From NCBI GenBank assembly GCA_028752135.1, contig CP082782.1:1054001-1118000 (forward strand): DNA of 64,000 nt, written 5' to 3'. Below are positions 17,532 through 25,875 of this stretch, piece after piece. The translations under genes were made by a program, and so were the position numbers. This DNA is from Ehrlichia sp028752135 (lineage in GTDB: Bacteria; Pseudomonadota; Alphaproteobacteria; Rickettsiales; Anaplasmataceae). Every line of letters begins with the position of its first letter. Position 1 is the stretch's first letter. Below the pieces are notes generated by a model. The model saw nothing but the letters and a program-made list of their open reading frames with translations, made no database searches and had not been told where the DNA came from.

Positions 17532-18716
17532 ATGTATAAAAACTTCAATTTTAAAATTACACATCAATATAATAACGCAAGGCTAGGTATTATAGCCACT
17601 CCACATGGCATAATCAATACTCCAGCTTTCATATTTTGTGCTACAAAAGCAGCAATAAAGTCCGTTGATATATCAAAGATAAAAGAATCTAATACACAAA
17701 TAATATTATCTAACACTTACCACTTAATGTTACAGCCTGGAGAAGATATTATTAAAAAATTAGGCGGTTTACACAAAGTTACTGGCTGGAACAAACCAAT
17801 GCTTACAGATTCAGGAGGATATCAAATATTCAGTTTAGGACATGGATCAGTTTCAAACGAGATTAAAAGTGCAGGAAGACATTATAATGCAAAAACTTTA
17901 GTCTCTATCAACGAAGACGGTGCAACTTTTAAATCTTACATAAATGGTAGCTTATATCATTTAACTCCAGAAAAATCTATACAGATCCAACAAAAATTAG
18001 GAGCAGATTTAATTGTTGTACTAGATGAATGTACACATTTTCACATCAGTTATGATTATACAAAAAATTCAATGAACATGAGTCATAGATGGGCCATCAG
18101 ATGCATTAATCAATTCAAACAACACAACGATAATTCTCAAGCATTATATGGAATAATTCAAGGAGGAATTTACGAAGACTTAAGAACTAATAGCTGTGAC
18201 TTTATAAACAGTATGCCATTTTTTGGACATGCAATTGGAGGATCACTAGGAGCATGTAAACAACAAATGTATGATATCGTTTCATTTACAGCAAGTAAAT
18301 TAAATAAAAAGCATCCTATTCACCTATTAGGGATAGGCAACATCGATGACATATTCCAAGGCGTGAAAGTTGGTATCGATACTTTTGATTGTGTATACCC
18401 AACAAGATTAGCTAGACATGGTGGAGCACTAGTAAAAGTCAAATATAGGAAAACACCTACTAAAGAATATATAAACTTAAGAAACGAAAGGTTTAAAACA
18501 GATACAAACCCTATAGAATCAGATTGTCTATGTTTTACATGTTCTAACCATTCAAGAGGATATATAAATCATCTTCTAAAAGCACAAGAATTATTAGCTT
18601 ACAGTTTAATTACAATACATAACATATATTTTATGAATAACCTAATGCACTCCATTAGAGAAGCAATATTCAACAATACATTAGAAGAAGAACAGAAGAA
18701 ATGGGTTTCTAATTAA
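17532..18716 (+). CDS. tgt: Queuine tRNA-ribosyltransferase
   Basis: Tgt exchanges guanine 34 of GUN-anticodon tRNAs for preQ1. Substrate-binding TDSGGYQIFSLGHG, the nucleophile region GIDTFDCVYPTRLARHG and GIIQGGIYEDLR are present. The structural zinc site is CLCFTCSNHSRGYINHL (three Cys and a His). The 394-residue length is normal, and the start is ATG 17532. It is divergent from rpmF and alone on the plus strand here. Confidence 0.96.
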   Translation: MYKNFNFKITHQYNNARLGIIATPHGIINTPAFIFCATKAAIKSVDISKIKESNTQIILSNTYHLMLQPGEDIIKKLGGLHKVTGWNKPMLTDSGGYQIFSLGHGSVSNEIKSAGRHYNAKTLVSINEDGATFKSYINGSLYHLTPEKSIQIQQKLGADLIVVLDECTHFHISYDYTKNSMNMSHRWAIRCINQFKQHNDNSQALYGIIQGGIYEDLRTNSCDFINSMPFFGHAIGGSLGACKQQMYDIVSFTASKLNKKHPIHLLGIGNIDDIFQGVKVGIDTFDCVYPTRLARHGGALVKVKYRKTPTKEYINLRNERFKTDTNPIESDCLCFTCSNHSRGYINHLLKAQELLAYSLITIHNIYFMNNLMHSIREAIFNNTLEEEQKKWVSN

Positions 18717-19033
18717 GTATCACAGTATTAAATAAAGACATTTTTGTAAATAAATGTACCACATAACCAGACTACTAGAGATTTTACACATTATCTAGGA
18801 AATTATTTCATAATAAATGATCATAAAACATTCCATATTATTAAAAATTTTTCACTGATCAGCCATATATTTTATTTTTTTGTATTCGACTAACCATTAA
18901 GGTCATATATTGCACTAATATACCTCTACAGGTAACAAATGCTACAATCAATTCCCCCCAAATTTAAGTTAAAAAAACTATTCATAATGCAATCAAGCTA
19001 TCATAGTATTAACTTTTACAGTATTGAAAAACT
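18717..19033. other. AT-rich spacer between convergent tgt and pstB
   Basis: 317 bases with no frame on either strand. A CCCCCC run near 18955 is the only GC-rich patch. No clear terminator hairpin was identified. Confidence 0.5.
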
Positions 19034-19795
19034 CTATAATTGATCAACTATATACCTTTTTGTTTTACTTGATTGAGGATTTTGAAAAATTTCTTGAGTT
19101 GTATTGTATTCAACAACTCTACCAGAATCAAAAACTGCTACCCTATCAGATACTTTTTTAGCCTGCTTCATGGAATGAGTAACTACGATAATAGTAAAGT
19201 TTTTCTTTAAATTTTGTATTAGATTTTCAATAACATTCGTAGCTACAGGATCAAGAGCAGAACATGGTTCATCCATAAGCAACATAGTTGGCCTGACAGC
19301 AATAGCACGTGCTATACATAAACGCTGCTGCTGTCCCCCTGATAACTCAAAAGCATTATCTTTTAATCTATCACACAATTCTTCCCATAACCCAACACTT
19401 GTCAAACTCTTCTCAACAATCTCATCTAACTTTTTCTTATTTTTAGCTAGTCCATGAAGTTTTGGTCCATATGCAACATTATCATATATAGACTTAGGGA
19501 AAGGATTGGGTTTCTGAAAAACCATACCAACCTTTGCACGAAGCAAAACTACATTAGTATTGACAGAGTATACACCTATATCATCAACATTTAATTCACC
19601 TTTGATTCTACAGTTAGATATAAAATCATTCATACGGTTAAAGCACCTCAGGAAAGTGGATTTACCACATCCTGAAGGGCCTATAAATGCTGTGACTTCT
19701 CTCTTATATATATCTAAACTTATATCATATAAGATCTGATTTGTATCATACCATAAGCTTAAATTCCGAGCTGAAGCATGAATTTGTTGTGACAT
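19034..19795 (-). CDS. pstB: Phosphate ABC transporter ATP-binding protein
   Basis: PstB is the ATPase of the high-affinity phosphate importer PstSCAB. Walker A is GPSGCGKST (about 38-46), followed by the PstB-typical RCFNRMND, the Q-loop VGMVFQKPNPFPKSIYDNVAYG, the ABC signature LSGGQQQRLCIARA, Walker B LLMDEPCSALDP and the H-loop VVTHSM. The PNPFPKSIYDN block identifies the phosphate subfamily. The other pst genes are not adjacent. It starts 12 bases after the end of dapB. Confidence 0.95.
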   Translation of the reverse strand: MSQQIHASARNLSLWYDTNQILYDISLDIYKREVTAFIGPSGCGKSTFLRCFNRMNDFISNCRIKGELNVDDIGVYSVNTNVVLLRAKVGMVFQKPNPFPKSIYDNVAYGPKLHGLAKNKKKLDEIVEKSLTSVGLWEELCDRLKDNAFELSGGQQQRLCIARAIAVRPTMLLMDEPCSALDPVATNVIENLIQNLKKNFTIIVVTHSMKQAKKVSDRVAVFDSGRVVEYNTTQEIFQNPQSSKTKRYIVDQL

Positions 19796-19806
19796 ATCAA
19801 CCCTAA

Positions 19807-20615
19807 TTAAACAACTACTTCAGCAGCCATCATGTCTGACATTGTATACACACCAGGCGCTTGTTTGACTAACCATAAAGCTGCTTTTAGAGCTCCTTTT
19901 GCATAGAGATTTTTATTTAACGTTCTATGGTTAAAATCTATCATCTCTTCATCACTTACAAACATAACCTTATGATCGCTTAAATCACCTCCACCTCTAG
20001 ACACAGCATATCCAATAGTATTCACATCTTGTCTAGCTTCTTGTTGAGTACCCCCTACATACTGAGCCATTTTAAATGGAACATTTCTTCCTTTTGCTGC
20101 AGCTTTTCCTAAAATTAACGAGGTACCAGATGGAGAGTCTTTTTTATATCTATGATGCATCTCCCATATCTCAACATCATAATCAAATAACTTTTTTGCA
20201 GTTTCTTCAACTAGTTTTGCTAAAATATTAACACCAAAACTTACATTTGTAGTCCATAAAAATGGTATACTTTTTACATGATCTTCAAAAACCACCTCTG
20301 TAGCAGCTGGTCCAGTAGTACCACTTAGCATAGCTTTCTTCTTTTTTCAGCCATTTTTATACACTCTAGCATCATTTCAGGATTAGTAAATTCTACAACA
20401 ATATCTGAAACTTCAAAAAGATGTTCTAAAGAATCAGTAATTTTTGCATCACAATTACATCCAACAACTTCTCCTAAGTTTTGGCCAACATGTGTGTTAC
20501 CTACACGAACAAGTCCTGCACTTACTTCAGCACTTTTACTTGCAGATATCTCATTGACTAAACGTTTTCCTTGTTTACCTAAACAACCTACTATTCCTAT
20601 TTTTACTTTTGTCAT
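19807..20615 (-). pseudogene. dapB: 4-hydroxy-tetrahydrodipicolinate reductase, one-base frameshift
   Basis: DapB makes tetrahydrodipicolinate for meso-diaminopimelate and lysine, relevant because Ehrlichia-type bacteria retain parts of this pathway. The N-terminal Rossmann half (IGIVGCLGKQGKRLV to VVEFTNPEMMLECIKMAE) ends early at TAA. The second half continues one frame over from MLSGTTG through EIWEMHHRYKKDSPSGTSL (catalytic HH and the KDxPSGT motif) to the normal C-terminus. One extra A in the coding-strand A6 tract (plus-strand T6 at 20342-20347) restores EKKKKAMLSGTTG and a 269-residue protein. Two separate polypeptides are unlikely to work because the cofactor and catalytic halves would be split. 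Confidence 0.87.
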
Positions 20616-21106
20616 AATATACCTCCTATCATCATGTACTTTCCTCTATAATAAACCAATGGATTCCCATCATTATTTAACTTAGAACAATGTATGACTT
20701 GACCTACTATAATCTTATGATCTCCACCATCATATACATGTTTTTTTGCACAATATATATATGATATAGCACCATCAATTACCGGAATACCATCTATAAT
20801 ATTACAACTAAAATCTTCCCAATTCTGTATATTACACTTTGCAAAATCCTGAGATATACTTTTTTGTTTATCGCTCAATATGTTAACAATAAACTTCGAG
20901 CATGAATTAAAAACTTCAAACCTAGAAGCAGACTTTTCAATTGAAAATAATACCATTGGTGGTACTAAAGAAACAGAATTAAACGAGTTAACAGTAATAC
21001 CGTACTTATTACCATCTTGACTAACCGTAGTAACAACTGTTATACCAGTAACAAACTCACTCAAACAAGACTTTATATAAGCTTTAGAAAAATCACATGT
21101 TTGCAT
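20612..21106 (-). CDS. Flavin reductase-like FMN-binding domain protein
   Basis: The 164-residue protein has the flavin reductase fold. GITVVTTVSQDGNKYGITVNSFNSVSL and PPMVLFSIEKSASRFEVF match the flavin-binding core, and DHKIIVGQVIHC and PLVYYRGKY the C-terminal part. Such proteins reduce FMN/FAD with NAD(P)H or serve as the small component of two-component oxygenases. No partner is visible. Its 3' end overlaps dapB by 4 bases, suggesting coupling. Its first codons have been copied behind the upstream ubiA. Confidence 0.85.
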   Translation of the reverse strand: MQTCDFSKAYIKSCLSEFVTGITVVTTVSQDGNKYGITVNSFNSVSLVPPMVLFSIEKSASRFEVFNSCSKFIVNILSDKQKSISQDFAKCNIQNWEDFSCNIIDGIPVIDGAISYIYCAKKHVYDGGDHKIIVGQVIHCSKLNNDGNPLVYYRGKYMMIGGIL

Positions 21107-21144
21107 TAATTTAAATACTCAATAATTCACAAGCATTCTTACAC

Positions 21145-22023
21145 TTAAATAATTTTACTAAATAAAGTGCCCAAAAATAGAATTAAACCTACGTATACAT
21201 TCGTGCTAAAGATATACATGCATTTTTCTGGGTTGTCAAAATCTGATTTTTTATACTGATAATAAAACATTGCAGCAATTATTAAGATTACAAGATAAAA
21301 AATAGGATGTAACATAGATATTACACCTACAGATGTCCATATTATAATAACAATTGTATATAATATACCAATCCATAACCTAATATTATCACCAAACCTT
21401 ATTGCAGTAGATTGCACCCCTAGCTTAATATCATATTCCTTATCCTGTGCAGCATATATAGTATCGTAACCTATTGTCCAAAAAATACACCCTAAATAAA
21501 GCAATACAGCACTTAATGTTAAATGACCAATAATCATACTACACCCAATTAATATTCCACCATTAATAGCTAATCCAAGTAATAATTGTGGCCAAGCAAA
21601 ACATCTTTTAGATAATGGATATAACACAATCAATATCATACATATAATACTGATTTTAACCGTATAAGGATTTGTAAATATAAGCAACATACATGCACAT
21701 AACAACATCGGTAATAATAGCTTTAATGCTTGGACAACAGTTAAACTATTATTTGCCAATGGTCTATCTTTTGTTCTTTCAACGTGTGGATCTATATTCC
21801 TATCACAAATATCATTAATTACACATCCAGCTGGCTGTACAATAAATCCTCCTACAATACATAAAAGCATATAAAAATATGAATTTATTACACTATGAGA
21901 TACTAAAACTATACTAGTAAGACTAGGAAATACTGATAATAAAAATAGGTTTGCACTATGCAATCTTGCCAATGAACAATACTTATCAAAATTTGATAGA
22001 ATACTTTTAATTTTACATAACAT
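21145..22023 (-). CDS. ubiA: 4-hydroxybenzoate polyprenyltransferase, copy proximal to flavin reductase
   Basis: UbiA attaches the polyprenyl tail to 4-hydroxybenzoate in ubiquinone synthesis and is an integral membrane enzyme. Both aspartate motifs are intact: NDICDRNIDPHVERTKDRPL and YDTIYAAQDKEYD. Several hydrophobic helices fill the rest, and there are 292 residues. AGGAGA lies four to five bases before ATG 22023, so that start is preferred over an upstream open frame to 22047. It is one of two tandem copies with the same 1178-base spacing of starts and stops; both frames are intact. Confidence 0.92.
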   Translation of the reverse strand: MLCKIKSILSNFDKYCSLARLHSANLFLLSVFPSLTSIVLVSHSVINSYFYMLLCIVGGFIVQPAGCVINDICDRNIDPHVERTKDRPLANNSLTVVQALKLLLPMLLCACMLLIFTNPYTVKISIICMILIVLYPLSKRCFAWPQLLLGLAINGGILIGCSMIIGHLTLSAVLLYLGCIFWTIGYDTIYAAQDKEYDIKLGVQSTAIRFGDNIRLWIGILYTIVIIIWTSVGVISMLHPIFYLVILIIAAMFYYQYKKSDFDNPEKCMYIFSTNVYVGLILFLGTLFSKII

Positions 22024-22322
22024 ATATTCTCCTGAATATAAACACACACTAAGAGTACAACATTAGTCATTATATATAAATAGCTTTCTATAATTAAAGA
22101 ACAACTTTAAAGCAAATAGCTCCTTATATTACATTTATATTTTTTAAGTTTAATTATACGAAATCAATAATAAATATTTTAACTTTATAACATCTTATAA
22201 TTTATCTACAAAAAACATTTATGACTAGTCAATGATCTCAGATTTACAGATATATAAGTCTTAGAAAAATCACATGTTTGCATTAATTTAAATACTCAAT
22301 AATTTACAAGCAATTTTTATAC

Positions 22323-23201
22323 TTAAATAATTTTACTAAATAAAGTGCCCAAAAATAGAATTAAACCTACATATATATTCATTTTAAACATATACTTGCA
22401 CTTTTCTGGGTTGTCAAAATCTGACTTTTTATACTGATAATAAAACATTGCAGCAATTATTAAGATTACAAGATAAAAAACAGGGTGTAACATAGATACT
22501 ATACCTGCAGATGTCCACATTGTAATAACAATTGTGTATAATCTACCAATCCATGATCTAATATCATCACCAAATCTTATTGCAGTAGATTGCATTCCCA
22601 ACTTAATATCATATTCCTTATCCTGCGCAGCATATATAGTATCATAGCCTATTGTCCAAAAAATACACCCTAAATAAAGCAATACAGCACTCAATGTTAA
22701 ATGACCAATAACCATACTACACCCAATTAATACTCCACCATTAATAGCTAATCCAAGTAATAATTGTGGCCAAGTAAAACATCTTTTAGACAATGGATAC
22801 AACACAATTAATATCATACATATAATACTGATTTTAACCGTATAAGGATTTGTAAATATAAGCAACATACATGCACATAATAACATCGGCAACAATAGCT
22901 TTAATGCTTGGACAACAGTTAAACTATTATTTGCCAATGGTCTATTTTTTGTTCTTTCAACGTGTGGATCTATATTCCTATCACAAATATCATTAATTAC
23001 ACATCCAGCTGATCGCATAATAAATCCTCCTATAGTACACAAAAACATATAAAAACATGAATTTATTACACTATGAGATACTAAAACTATACTAGTAAGA
23101 CTAGGAAATATTGCTAATAAACATATATCTGCACTATGCAACCTTGCCAATGAACAATACTTATCAAAATTTGATAGAATACTTTTAATTTTACATAACA
23201 T
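22323..23201 (-). CDS. ubiA: 4-hydroxybenzoate polyprenyltransferase, upstream duplicate
   Basis: This is a second complete UbiA of the same length and frame as its neighbour, with the same NDICDRNIDPHVERTKNRPL and YDTIYAAQDKEYD motifs and the same AGGAGA-ATATATG start. Differences concentrate in the first helix (SADICLLAI against SANLFLLSV), in a GGFIMRSAG/GGFIVQPAG segment and near the C-terminus. Retention of all catalytic residues in both copies suggests either a fairly recent duplication or continued selection on both. The frame is open further upstream to 23240, but the Shine-Dalgarno fixes the start at 23201. Confidence 0.92.
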   Translation of the reverse strand: MLCKIKSILSNFDKYCSLARLHSADICLLAIFPSLTSIVLVSHSVINSCFYMFLCTIGGFIMRSAGCVINDICDRNIDPHVERTKNRPLANNSLTVVQALKLLLPMLLCACMLLIFTNPYTVKISIICMILIVLYPLSKRCFTWPQLLLGLAINGGVLIGCSMVIGHLTLSAVLLYLGCIFWTIGYDTIYAAQDKEYDIKLGMQSTAIRFGDDIRSWIGRLYTIVITMWTSAGIVSMLHPVFYLVILIIAAMFYYQYKKSDFDNPEKCKYMFKMNIYVGLILFLGTLFSKII

Positions 23202-23502
23202 ATATTCTCCTGATATGAACACACAGTGAAAGTAGAACATTAGTTATTATATTAACAATAATGCTTTCCACAATAAAAACAACTTTAAAGCAAATGGTCT
23301 ATTACATATATTTATCACATTCACATTTTTTAAGTTTTATATAAATTAATAGTAAACATTTTACTTTATAATACCTTGTAAACTTAAATAAAACCTACAA
23401 TTCATAAAATGATGTTTTACTATACTCATCCACTAAAAATGAAATTCATAAGAAATAGTACTACTATTTTTGATAAAATAAAAAAAATACTAAATATCTC
23501 TC

Positions 23503-23531
23503 TTGACAAGCATTACAGTAACATGTAGGTT
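23503..23531 (+). promoter_or_regulatory. Putative sigma-70-type promoter of rpmH-rnpA
   Basis: A perfect -35 TTGACA (23503-23508) is followed by a 17-base spacer and a weak -10 TAGGTT (23526-23531). It is 40 bases before the rpmH ATG. The consensus -35 is rare in this window, which supports it; the -10 is poor. Confidence 0.45.
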
Positions 23532-23570
23532 AGTAAGTGCAGTTTTAATACTATATCAAGGAGTTCTAAT

Positions 23571-23705
23571 ATGAAAAGAACTTTTCAGCCTAGCAGAATT
23601 GTACGTAAGCGTAGGCATGGCTTTAGAGCTAGAATGTCTACAAAAATGGGTAGAAGAATTTTAAATCGCAGGCGAGTTCAAGGTCGTCGTGTTTTATGCG
23701 CTTAA
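23571..23705 (+). CDS. rpmH: 50S ribosomal protein L34
   Basis: The 44-residue protein starts MKRTFQPSRIVRKRRHGFRA and continues ARMSTKMGRRILNRRRVQGR, the L34 signature throughout. AAGGAG (23558-23563) precedes the ATG by seven bases. It is followed by, and apparently overlaps, rnpA, the conserved rpmH-rnpA pair. Confidence 0.97.
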   Translation: MKRTFQPSRIVRKRRHGFRARMSTKMGRRILNRRRVQGRRVLCA

Positions 23706-24053
23706 ATGGAATATCCACAATAAAAAAAGGAAGGACTTTTATTTGCAAGAGATTATGGTGCTTTTATAGGTGGGTTTGGCCTATTTTTACAAGTTGTAAA
23801 AAATCCTGAAGGAATTTTAAAAGATGGTACTGTTAGAGTCGGTTTCACAGTAAGTAAGAAAGTTGGTAAAGCTGTTATACGTAATAAAGTTAAAAGGCGC
23901 TTTCGTGTACTAGCACAAAATGTTCTCGTAAAATATGCTAACAGGGAATACTATTATATACTAATTGGCAATAAATACACATTAAAAATAAGTTTTAAAG
24001 AAATGTCATCAAGATTGGTAAGTTATCTAAAAACCCCACGTTTATATTCTTAA
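23696..24053 (+). pseudogene. rnpA: RNase P protein component, frameshifted near the N-terminus
   Basis: RnpA is the protein cofactor of RNase P in tRNA 5' maturation. The core is VRVGFTVSKKVGKAVIRNKVKRRFR, the diagnostic RNR motif. The best start is ATG 23696, overlapping the rpmH end, giving MRLNGISTIKK. To join it to the core the frame must change: one added base in A7 (23722-23728) and one in T4 (23737-23740) yields KKRKDFLFARDYG, matching the family's KxRxxF entry. A single extra A inserted by error would also reconcile the frames, giving a less family-like KKEGLLFARDYG. RnpA is essential, so an error or slippage is the likely explanation. Confidence 0.82.
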
Positions 24054-24127
24054 AATAAAGCAAGGAATTATCAAATAGCATACCAATTGTAGTAAGTTTT
24101 TCGCTTTTAACTTGTATGAGGGATACC

Positions 24128-25456
24128 ATGGATCTACTAAACTTAATTTTATCTTTCCCAGCAGTTTTTCTATTATTATTTACAGGTATTTATTTATCAA
24201 TTAAATCAAAATTCCTACAAATCACAAAACTTCCAGATGCAATATCACTAATCACAAAAAGTAAATACCGAGATAAATCATTTTCTATTGCTGCATTATG
24301 TACAATTATTGGAGGAAATTTAGGAGTTGGGAATATTTCAGGTACAGCAGTTGCATTAAAATCTGGAGGTCCAGGTTTTGTCTTATGGATGGTAATTATA
24401 GTTACTCTTTGCTCAATTATAAAATATGTAACTTGCTATTTAAGTATAGAAACACGAGCTAAAGTAAATCAACAGTATATTGGAGGACCAGCTATATATT
24501 TTCAACACGCATTCAAAACAAAAAAAGCTTCTATAATTTTTACCCTACTTATAACCATATGTGCCATTACAATAGGTAATCTCGTTCAAGTTAACTCTTT
24601 ATCAATACCAATGGAATTGATAAACAAACCTCCAATAATAGCAGGATTATTCATGTGTTTAATATTTTTTATTATTACAACGCTAAAACTAGAAAGTATT
24701 ACAGCATTAATTTCAAAAATCGTACCAGGAATGGCTATAGCCTATTTGATATTATCATATTTAGTATTATATAAATTCAGTGCAAATATTATACCTTCAA
24801 TAAAACTAATGTTTGCTAGTTTCCTTACTTTTGACAGTTTTAAATCAGGCATGATAGGAGTATTTATATTAGAAACATTCCATATAATGCAAGTAGCAAC
24901 TTTTAGAGGTATATTTGCAACTGATATAGGGTTAGGGCTAGAAGGAATTGTTCATTCTTCTATAAATAGCGAAAGTAAACACTTTAAAACAAATCAAAGT
25001 TTAATTTCTTTAATATCTCCATTCATAGTAGTAATCATTACATTCATTACATCTCTTGTTATACTTGTAACTAATACATGGCTTGGCCCACTAGAAAGTA
25101 CAAATATGTGTATTGCAGCATTTAAGTCTGCTTTCGAGTCAGAGTATATAAATTACATTCTTATAATAATCATGTTTTGTTTTTCGTTTACAACTATTTT
25201 CACATGGTTTGTTTGTGCTAAAAGCACTTTACATTGCTTTACAGGTGGAAAAGACAGTCTCTGTATTAAAATATGGAAAATTATATACACTATAATAATT
25301 CCAATAGGAGCATTAGGACAAGTGCAATTTTTATGGGACATAGCTGATATTTCTATATCATTGATACTAATCAGCAATACTATTGCAATACTCATATTAC
25401 TACAAAAATATAAAGAAGAAATATTTAAAATTAGCTTGAGTACTCATAAAGAATAA
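24128..25456 (+). CDS. Sodium:alanine/glycine symporter (AGCS family)
   Basis: An integral membrane amino-acid carrier with about ten hydrophobic segments. The segment GGNLGVGNISGTAVALKSGGPG followed by WMVII and IIKYVTCYLSIETR matches the AGCS family core, as do YIGGPAIYFQHAF and ATFRGIFATDIGLG. It probably imports alanine or glycine with Na+; several such carriers occur in intracellular alphaproteobacteria. GAGGG (24118-24122) sits five bases before ATG 24128, so this start is chosen over an open frame at 24116. A hairpin follows the gene. Confidence 0.88.
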   Translation: MDLLNLILSFPAVFLLLFTGIYLSIKSKFLQITKLPDAISLITKSKYRDKSFSIAALCTIIGGNLGVGNISGTAVALKSGGPGFVLWMVIIVTLCSIIKYVTCYLSIETRAKVNQQYIGGPAIYFQHAFKTKKASIIFTLLITICAITIGNLVQVNSLSIPMELINKPPIIAGLFMCLIFFIITTLKLESITALISKIVPGMAIAYLILSYLVLYKFSANIIPSIKLMFASFLTFDSFKSGMIGVFILETFHIMQVATFRGIFATDIGLGLEGIVHSSINSESKHFKTNQSLISLISPFIVVIITFITSLVILVTNTWLGPLESTNMCIAAFKSAFESEYINYILIIIMFCFSFTTIFTWFVCAKSTLHCFTGGKDSLCIKIWKIIYTIIIPIGALGQVQFLWDIADISISLILISNTIAILILLQKYKEEIFKISLSTHKE

Positions 25457-25472
25457 ATTATTTATCTTAGAT

Positions 25473-25502
25473 AAGGGGGAATGCATTACAATGCCTTCCC
25501 TT
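25473..25502 (+). terminator. Imperfect stem-loop after the AGCS symporter
   Basis: AAGGG-GG-AA-T-GCAT, a TACA loop and ATGC-C-TT-CCCTT form a stem with one two-base bulge and one mismatch, unusually GC-rich for this spacer. It begins 17 bases after the stop. The following bases are TCTTATATTAAAA, not a clean U-run. Confidence 0.45.
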
Positions 25503-25720
25503 CTTATATTAAAATAATGCTATTTCACAGTATCAGTTAATTCTAGTATTAACTTATTTTCAGGATGAATTCCATGTAATGCTTTTTCATTCTTTTATCA
25601 ACTATTATTAAGCTGCCTTTCTAACATATAACATCTAATTAATCAATAAATGTCAAAAAACTCTACAATCACTTTAAGAAAAATTTACTATCAACAAATA
25701 AAATTATATCTTACTTCTAA

Positions 25721-25868
25721 ACTACTTTGCTATATCACAATACATGTCTATTAATTACTATCAGAAAAACTGGTATTTACATATCCCTACTTAAAAACCA
25801 AAAATTACTTCGCTACATCATAACGATATATTTCTACTAACTATTATCGAAAATAATCCATATTTATA
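25721..25868. repeat. Short diverged direct repeat at the 3' side of comEC
   Basis: Copy 1 (about 25721-25781) and copy 2 (about 25806-25868) share CT(A/T)CTT(T/C)GCTA(T/C)ATCA, then A(T/C)ATGTCTATTAATTACTATCAGAAAA against ATATTTCTACTAACTATTATCGAAAA, with a period near 85 bases. Copy 2 abuts the comEC stop. The 25457-25875 spacer holds the symporter hairpin and this pair, otherwise nothing. Confidence 0.55.
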
Positions 25869-25875
25869 AAACACT

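Larger units (their letters stand above)
21077..23432 (-). repeat. Tandem duplication, period 1178 bp, carrying ubiA
   Basis: Unit 1 (about 21077-22254) and unit 2 (about 22255-23432) align throughout. ATG to ATG and stop to stop are both exactly 1178 bases apart, and the promoter-side flanks (AACTTTAAAGCAAAT at about 22106 and 23281) also match. Unit 2 ends with a copy of the first codons of the flavin reductase gene (MQTCDFSK, 22260-22283), which is followed by divergent sequence. The duplication thus spans the ubiA promoter, ubiA and the start of the next gene. Confidence 0.85.
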
